Assembly (NCBI GenBank): GCA_023247085.1
Contig: JAHFHC010000017.1
Location: 1-18,828, forward strand
Source: Microcaldota archaeon
Lineage (GTDB): Archaea; Micrarchaeota; Micrarchaeia; Norongarragalinales; UBA8480
Length of the DNA: 18,828 nt
Direction of reading: 5' to 3'
Position numbers and translations under genes: made by a program. Shown here piece by piece: positions 14,889-18,828 of the stretch. The notes under the pieces are model-generated. The model searched no databases and was not told the origin of the DNA. It was given only the letters and a program-made list of their open reading frames with translations. Position 1 is the first letter of the stretch, and the number at the start of each line of letters is the position of its first letter.

Positions 14889-14902
14889 TTTAAATATTAA
14901 AA
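14889..14902. promoter_or_regulatory. Symmetrical AT element, likely bidirectional core promoter
   Basis: TTTAAATATTAAAA is nearly self-complementary and lies in the 60-nt gap between divergent genes. It is about 25 nt ahead of the plus-strand ATG at 14918 (leaderless spacing) and about 38 nt ahead of the prefoldin ATG at 14857, so one TATA-like element could drive both. Confidence 0.5.
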
Positions 14903-14917
14903 TACCTTACATTATGC

Positions 14918-15454
14918 ATGGACATTTCAACTTCACTTGTTTCAATGAACTTATGGCACTTTCTTTTGCTTTTGTCAATTGGAATAATTTGGATGCTTAT
15001 AGCTGCTTTCAAGCCAAGTGAAGAAAAGCTACGCACCATGTTTGGAATGGGGCTGTTTCTTGCGATTTTCGACCTAGTTTTTGAAACAATTGGCCTTTAT
15101 CTCGGCTACTGGCAAGCCACTAATTCGTTGTTTTTAATTGGACCTGCAGTTCCATTGGAAGTTTTCGCCATTGCAATTTGCGCTGGTGCAGCAATGAACT
15201 TGCTTTTTTCAAAGTTTTCATGGGAATTTTCAGTTCCAGCCGCATTTCTAATTGCCGCTATGGGCACGTGGATAGAAGGAATGCTTGTAAATACCGGAAA
15301 TTTAGTTTACTTAGGCGGGTGGACTGCATTCCATGCTTTCGCGGCTTACTTCATAGTTTTTACTTTCCTTCAATATGTTAATTTCGCTAGCTTCACTAAG
15401 TCAACACTTAAAGCCCAACGTGTTTCAAGCAAAAAAGCCAAGAAACGATTGTGA
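14918..15454 (+). CDS. Unknown five-helix membrane protein, possibly carotenoid-cyclase-like
   Basis: 178 residues with about five transmembrane helices (12-30, 40-63, 70-96, 106-126, 131-152) and a very basic C-terminal tail (about 160-178) that should face the cytoplasm. Conserved-looking polar residues sit inside or at the edges of helices: Asp52 and Glu56 (FDLVFETIG), GYW (63-65), Pro79-Glu81 (GPAVPLEVF), Trp118-Glu120 (TWIEG) and His139. The GYW...GPxxPLE pattern recalls the intramembrane lycopene cyclase/carotenoid-hydratase type proteins, where acidic residues in helices do the chemistry; this is a weak, motif-level resemblance, not a recognised family. The start at 14918 fits the TATA spacing; an ATG at 14914 is in another frame. 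Confidence 0.75.
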   Translation: MDISTSLVSMNLWHFLLLLSIGIIWMLIAAFKPSEEKLRTMFGMGLFLAIFDLVFETIGLYLGYWQATNSLFLIGPAVPLEVFAIAICAGAAMNLLFSKFSWEFSVPAAFLIAAMGTWIEGMLVNTGNLVYLGGWTAFHAFAAYFIVFTFLQYVNFASFTKSTLKAQRVSSKKAKKRL

Positions 15455-15482
15455 AAAAACAAAAGAAATAATTAGAATGAAT

Positions 15483-16736
15483 TTAAGTTCCTTCTTTCCA
15501 TCCTGCTAAATAAGCTTTTTGTTCTGCGGTTAGTTCGTCTACTCCAATTCCATGTGCTTTAGCCTTTAGTAGTGCTACTTCTGCGTCAATTTTTGCTGGT
15601 ACATCGTAAACTTTTTTTTCATTTAATTTAGGTGAATTAGTTGCAATGTATTCCGCTACGAGTGCTTGGTCGGAAAATGACAAGTCCATAACTTCGCTTG
15701 GATGACCCTCTGCGCAAGCTAGATTAACTAACCTGCCTTGTGCAAGTAGAATTATTCTCTTTCCGTTTTTGAGCTTATATTCTTCAACAAGTGGACGCAC
15801 TTCTTTCTTTGCAGTTGCCATTTTTTGTAATTCACTTGCATTTACTTCAACGTCGAAGTGACCCGAGTTACAAACAACTGCACCGTCTTTCATTGCTTCA
15901 AAATGCCCTTTGTCAATTACGTGCTTGTTTCCGGTAACCGTTATGAAGATGTCGCCGATTTTTGCAGCATCAGTCATTTTTAGCACTTGAAACCCTTCAA
16001 AAAATGCGCGTAGTGCTTCAACTGGGTTTATTTCTGTGACAACTACTCTGGCTCCAAGCCCGCGTGCACGTGATGCAATTCCTTTGCCGCAATGTCCATA
16101 GCCTGCAATCACAACTACTTTGCCTGCAATGAGTTCGTTTGTTGCGCGTATTACTCCGTCAAGTGTAGATTGTGCTGTGCCGTACCAGTTGTCCATTAAG
16201 TGTTTTGTTGGCGTATCGTTAACTGCAATTACGGGGTATTTCAATGCCTTATCGTTTGCCATTGCGCGTAACCTTATGACCCCGGTTGTAGTTTCCTCTT
16301 GGCCAGCTATTACTTCTTTTAGTAATTCTTGTCGTTTTGTGTGAATTACGTTAAGCAAATCTGCCCCATCGTCAATAGTGATGTGTGGCTTTACGTCAAG
16401 TGCTTTGTCAATGCATTGAAAATAAGTTGGGTTGTCGCAGCCTTTTACTGCGTAGACATTAAATCCTTCTGCATCTAACGCGGCTGCGATGTCATCTTGA
16501 GTGCTTAATGGATTCGAAGCACAAATTGAAACTTCTGCCCCGCCTGCACGTAAGGTTTTTACAAGTACTGCAGTTTCTTTTGTAACGTGTAGACAAGCTG
16601 CAATGCGTTTTCCTTTTAATGGTTTTTCTTTTTCAAAACGCTGCTTCACTAATTGTAAAACCGGCATGTGTGCTTCTGCCCATTCAATATTTTTTTTTCC
16701 AGTTTCAGCTAATTTTTTATCTTTAATAATGTTCAT
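15483..16736 (-). CDS. ahcY: S-adenosylhomocysteine hydrolase
   Basis: 417 residues from the ATG at 16736, typical of archaeal/short forms that lack the roughly 40-residue insert of many bacterial ones. It hydrolyses S-adenosylhomocysteine to adenosine and homocysteine, relieving inhibition of methyltransferases, with bound NAD+. Visible: CLHVTKETAVL near the N-terminus, DDGADL (122-127), the substrate-binding TPTKHLMDNWYGTAQSTLDG (175-194, Lys178 and Asp182), the NAD-binding GYGHCGKG (212-219; bacterial forms have GYGDVGKG), TEINP (Glu235 for the NAD ribose), NSGHFDVE and AEGHPSEVMDLSF. The start is set by GGTGA 5 nt upstream; the in-frame TTG at 16748 is before that site. It follows the zinc protein gene by 26 nt and is probably in one operon with it. 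Confidence 0.96.
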   Translation of the reverse strand: MNIIKDKKLAETGKKNIEWAEAHMPVLQLVKQRFEKEKPLKGKRIAACLHVTKETAVLVKTLRAGGAEVSICASNPLSTQDDIAAALDAEGFNVYAVKGCDNPTYFQCIDKALDVKPHITIDDGADLLNVIHTKRQELLKEVIAGQEETTTGVIRLRAMANDKALKYPVIAVNDTPTKHLMDNWYGTAQSTLDGVIRATNELIAGKVVVIAGYGHCGKGIASRARGLGARVVVTEINPVEALRAFFEGFQVLKMTDAAKIGDIFITVTGNKHVIDKGHFEAMKDGAVVCNSGHFDVEVNASELQKMATAKKEVRPLVEEYKLKNGKRIILLAQGRLVNLACAEGHPSEVMDLSFSDQALVAEYIATNSPKLNEKKVYDVPAKIDAEVALLKAKAHGIGVDELTAEQKAYLAGWKEGT

Positions 16737-16741
16737 TTTTT

Positions 16742-16746
16742 TCACC
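16742..16746 (-). promoter_or_regulatory. Ribosome binding site of ahcY
   Basis: On the minus strand this reads GGTGA, 5 nt ahead of the ATG at 16736. It decides the start codon in favour of that ATG over the in-frame TTG at 16748, which would place the site inside the coding region. Confidence 0.75.
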
Positions 16747-16762
16747 AAATATTATTTAGTTA

Positions 16763-17266
16763 TTAATCGAGTATTTTTCTCATTGTATTGGCGCAATATT
16801 TGCACACGCCGTAAACTTCGTCAAGACACTTGCCGTGGCTTGTTCCTTTTCCAACCCATCGGCCACATCGGCCGCATTGCAATTTGTAAACCGAATTGAA
16901 GTTAACGTATTTGTTCAATTCTTTGAAAACCACTTCGTCGCTGCGTTCAAGTTCTTGTTTTGATTTTTCATCCCTAGCTAGTTCTAAGAAATTATCAACG
17001 TGTAACTCGCGAGTTTTGCCATGCATTTTCGTCTCTTGTACTGGTAACTCGCACACGTCACAGTAAAGCGTTGTTTTGTAAATTGGCGTAACTACAGTCC
17101 AGCCACCGAAATGCAGCGGGATTCCACTTATATTTGATGAATGAAAATCTATAAATTCATAGTTGTAACCTGGATTTTCCCCTTTTGCCTTTACTTTCTC
17201 AAAAGCAGGTATGTTGCTAGCCGGCAGGTAGGGGTCGAATAATGGCGCAAAACGCATTTTTAGCAT
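16763..17266 (-). CDS. Cysteine-rich zinc-binding protein of unknown function
   Basis: 167 residues from the ATG at 17266 (a second ATG at 17257 is possible). I do not recognise the family. Cysteine pairs stand at 69/72 (CDVC), 131/134 (CGRC) and 155/158 (CKYC), with a lone Cys147 and His145 between the last two pairs, enough for a two-site or cross-braced zinc fold. The N-terminal half (PLFDPYLPASNIPAF ... IPLHFGGWTVVTPIY) is rich in Pro and aromatics; the middle (95-125) is a charged helix. There are no membrane segments. The open frame runs 50 codons further upstream into the HAD gene, but that part looks non-coding. Upstream of ahcY by 26 nt, so it may be linked to methylation or RNA-modifying metabolism (speculative). 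A minus-strand TTTATTTC around 17285-17292 is a fitting TATA box. Confidence 0.75.
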   Translation of the reverse strand: MLKMRFAPLFDPYLPASNIPAFEKVKAKGENPGYNYEFIDFHSSNISGIPLHFGGWTVVTPIYKTTLYCDVCELPVQETKMHGKTRELHVDNFLELARDEKSKQELERSDEVVFKELNKYVNFNSVYKLQCGRCGRWVGKGTSHGKCLDEVYGVCKYCANTMRKILD

Positions 17267-17330
17267 GTTATAAGTAAAAATGAGTAGAAATAAAACGATA
17301 TCTCGTCCAATTAGTATCTTGTAATTATAT

Positions 17331-18053
17331 ATGTTTAAAGCTGTTTTATTCGATTTTCGTGACACTTTAGTTGATGTGTCAAAAGCGCGGGAAGCGCAGA
17401 CTGAGTTTCTTTTCAATTACTGTGCCGTGCGTACTAAAGTTAAATTTTCACTTGATGAATTCAAGCATAAATCAAAACAAGCGCACGCTGCCGTTATGGC
17501 GCGGTTTGGAAATAATCAATACATTCACAACTGGTCGCTTTTGATAAACAAGCACTTGTTAGACTCACTTGACGTGAAAGTTGAAGGCAAAGATTTTGAA
17601 AACCTCATGAACGATTTAGACTCGGTTTTTATAGAAAATGTTTCTCTTTTTCCAGATTCAGTCACTATTCTCGATTTCTTAAAATCAAGCGGAATCAAAA
17701 TGGGTGTAGTAATTGACGGCACTAGCAAAAGAGAAAATGCAGTTATCGATAAGCTTGACTTACGTAAATTTTTACGTGTGATAATAATTTCTGAAGAAAT
17801 CGGCAAAAATAAGTTTTCACTGCTTCCACTGCAAAAAGCACTTGAGCCACTGCACTGTCTTCCAGCAGAAGTGATTGTTGTTGGCGACCGCATTGACAAG
17901 GATATTTCGCCTGCTAATAAACTAGGTTGTTTTTCAGTTAGGTTAATTCGAGGAAGCGGCAGGTACGATGCTGTGCAATCCAATTCTACAAATATAGATG
18001 AGCGGCCAAAAAAGACGATTTCAAAACTAAACGAATTAGCTGAACTAGTGTAA
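17331..18053 (+). CDS. HAD-superfamily hydrolase-like protein with altered motif I
   Basis: 240 residues. Rossmann-like HAD fold with an alpha-helical cap at about 16-90. Motif I is LFDFRDTLVD: nucleophile Asp8 is present, but the +2 residue, normally the acid/base Asp of DxDxT phosphatases, is Arg10, with an Asp at 11. Motif II is probably VVIDGTSK (Ser/Thr near 131), motif III a Lys in EIGKNK (about 159), and motif IV GDRIDKDI (Asp186, Asp189/190). Haloacid-dehalogenase-type members also lack the +2 Asp, so a non-phosphatase or regulatory role is possible. The substrate is unknown. ATG at 17331, 64 nt from the divergent zinc protein gene, with AAATAAAACGATA (17288-17300) as a possible shared promoter region. 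It converges with the repeat protein gene (14 nt between stops). Confidence 0.85.
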   Translation: MFKAVLFDFRDTLVDVSKAREAQTEFLFNYCAVRTKVKFSLDEFKHKSKQAHAAVMARFGNNQYIHNWSLLINKHLLDSLDVKVEGKDFENLMNDLDSVFIENVSLFPDSVTILDFLKSSGIKMGVVIDGTSKRENAVIDKLDLRKFLRVIIISEEIGKNKFSLLPLQKALEPLHCLPAEVIVVGDRIDKDISPANKLGCFSVRLIRGSGRYDAVQSNSTNIDERPKKTISKLNELAELV

Positions 18054-18067
18054 AAAAGCGTTGATTG

Positions 18068-18828
18068 TTATCTTTCTTTTGGCAATTGAACCGTTGCTTT
18101 AGCAAATGCATATGCAGCTGCTTCTTGTGTTACTTGCACAATAATTTCATCAAGTATTGCTTGTGCATTTCTTTCGCCAGTCTCTAAAATTTCTAAGGCA
18201 GCTAGTTGAGCGATTTGCTTTGCGTCTTCTTCACCCAACAAACTTGCTTTGAAGTTATCAGCAATTCTATTTACCATTGATGTCAACGCTTCCAAAGCTT
18301 TGTCGCGACTCAAACCAGCTAATTTTGGTGCTTTCAAACCACGCAATTGTACGCTCCTTGCAGTTTCACGAACCTCAGCTAACCGTTGATCGTATGCACG
18401 TTTAGCTTGTTCAATTGTTTTGTATGATCTATTGAAGATTTGGTATGCTGCTGTTCTTACTAAAGGCTTAGAATCTTTATCTGCGCCAAAGACGCGTGTA
18501 GCATCTTTTAAGTACGCGTCGTATGCTTGTTTGGCTTGTTCAATAGTTTTGTATGCTTTAGTGAAGAGTTGGAATGCTGCAGTTCTGACTAACGGTTTGG
18601 AATCTTCATCTCCTCCAAAGACTCTTGTAGCGTCTTTGTAGTGTTGGTCGTATGCTTTTTTGGCTTCTTCAATGGTTTTGTATGTTTTAGTGAAGAGTTG
18701 GTGCGCTGCGGTTCTGACTAGTGTTTTAGAGCCCTCATCTCCTCCAAAGACTCTTGTAGCGTCTTTGTAGTGCTTGTCATATGCTAGTTTAGCTTCTTCA
18801 ATGGTTGAGTATTTTTTCTTAAAGAGTT
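18068..18828 (-). CDS. Protein with tandem 43-residue repeats, C-terminal part (5' end outside window)
   Basis: The minus-strand frame ending at 18068 stays open to the window edge, giving at least 253 residues; no in-frame ATG, GTG or TTG is met upstream of 18346, so the TTG at 18346 is internal. Three full 43-residue units (about 18809 down to 18425) and a fourth partial one precede a unique C-terminal region of about 110 residues. The unit consensus is YKTIEEAKKAYDQHYKDATR followed by VFGGDEDSKPLVRTAAFQLF and TKA. It predicts as a helical hairpin: one charged helix, a VFGG turn, then a second helix. Units 1 and 2 match at 36 of 43 residues, 2 and 3 at 31 of 43. The tail (SRDKALEALTSMVNRIADNF onward) is Ala-rich and helical. 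There is no signal or membrane segment in view. I do not recognise the family. Confidence 0.8.
   Translation of the reverse strand, partial: LFKKKYSTIEEAKLAYDKHYKDATRVFGGDEGSKTLVRTAAHQLFTKTYKTIEEAKKAYDQHYKDATRVFGGDEDSKPLVRTAAFQLFTKAYKTIEQAKQAYDAYLKDATRVFGADKDSKPLVRTAAYQIFNRSYKTIEQAKRAYDQRLAEVRETARSVQLRGLKAPKLAGLSRDKALEALTSMVNRIADNFKASLLGEEDAKQIAQLAALEILETGERNAQAILDEIIVQVTQEAAAYAFAKATVQLPKER
18425..18811 (-). repeat. Three tandem 129-bp coding repeats
   Basis: Units at 18683-18811, 18554-18682 and 18425-18553 are exactly 129 bp each (43 codons). The stretch containing TCCTCCAAAGACTCTTGTAG occurs identically in the first two, with the match extending over some 38 bp (18607-18644 and 18736-18773), pointing to recent duplication. 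The third is more diverged, and a partial fourth lies towards the C-terminal end. More units probably continue past the right edge. Confidence 0.9.

Noticed and set aside
14809-15021. Plus-strand open frame overlapping the prefoldin start and the membrane protein
   Set aside because: It is a different frame from the membrane protein, crosses the divergent promoter and has no motif.
16737-16748. TTG start of ahcY
   Set aside because: A GGTGA site lies between it and the ATG at 16736 at ideal spacing, so the ATG is the start.
17267-17416. A 50-codon N-terminal extension of the cysteine-rich protein
   Set aside because: It overlaps the start of the divergent HAD gene and its promoter region, has no recognisable content, and the ATG at 17266 has a plausible TATA box upstream.
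17525-17983. 152-residue minus-strand open frame
   Set aside because: Antisense to the HAD-family gene, with a low-complexity Ser-rich product; the plus frame has the recognisable fold motifs.
18068-18346. A free-standing 92-residue gene starting at the TTG at 18346
   Set aside because: The same frame is open for another 160 codons up to the window edge and encodes regular repeats; the TTG is an internal Leu codon.
18420-18828. Tandem direct repeats as a CRISPR array or satellite
   Set aside because: The period is 129 bp, an exact multiple of three, with no short repeat/unique spacer alternation, and the repeats translate into an uninterrupted minus-strand protein.

Overview
The window looks like a piece of an AT-rich archaeal chromosome. 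The signs are an archaeal-type HMG-CoA synthase paired with a thiolase and a DUF35 zinc/OB protein, a prefoldin beta subunit, an Mre11-type nuclease, Lrp-type regulators, TATA-box promoters (often 25-30 nt ahead of the ATG, implying leaderless mRNAs) and GGTGA-type ribosome binding sites. Several enzymes have a bacterial flavour: lactate dehydrogenase, malic enzyme, class II HMG-CoA reductase and a GuaD-like deaminase. Together with the small compact genes this would suit a DPANN-like or other lineage rich in acquired genes, but I cannot place the lineage from sequence alone. No rRNA, tRNA, insertion sequence, prophage or CRISPR array was seen, and no gene-free stretch exceeds about 140 bases.

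Layout. 1-1724 (+): the end of an L-lactate dehydrogenase, then malic enzyme. 1729-9194: the centrepiece, a nearly complete mevalonate (isoprenoid/archaeal lipid precursor) cluster in two divergent arms. The minus arm runs HMG-CoA reductase, mevalonate kinase, phosphomevalonate kinase, type II IPP isomerase. The plus arm runs HMG-CoA synthase, acetyl-CoA acetyltransferase, DUF35 protein. Together they cover acetyl-CoA to phosphorylated mevalonate and IPP/DMAPP interconversion; the only step with no gene here is the decarboxylation that makes IPP. 9228-10653 (+): a guanine/cytosine-deaminase-like enzyme and a CorA-like Mg2+ channel. 10650-12352: an Mre11-like nuclease (-) divergent from a five-helix EamA-type membrane protein (+). 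12489-13502 (+): a two-unit Lrp-like regulator. 13519-14857 (-): prefoldin beta followed by a DHH phosphoesterase. 14918-15454 (+): an unknown five-helix membrane protein with acidic residues in its helices. 15483-17266 (-): a cysteine-rich zinc protein followed by S-adenosylhomocysteine hydrolase. 17331-18053 (+): a HAD-family protein with an altered catalytic motif. 18068-18828 (-): the C-terminal part of a protein built from near-identical 43-residue repeats, open to the window edge.

The most interesting points are: (i) the mevalonate supercluster carries a phosphomevalonate kinase (classical route, unusual for archaea) but no decarboxylase; (ii) the reductase and mevalonate kinase reading frames are in register and separated only by TAA-AAA before a GTG start; (iii) the 43-residue repeat protein; (iv) variant active sites in the HAD, DHH and Mre11-like proteins; (v) a promoter-proximal inverted repeat at the double-Lrp gene; and (vi) an unknown membrane protein with a weak resemblance to carotenoid cyclase-type enzymes.
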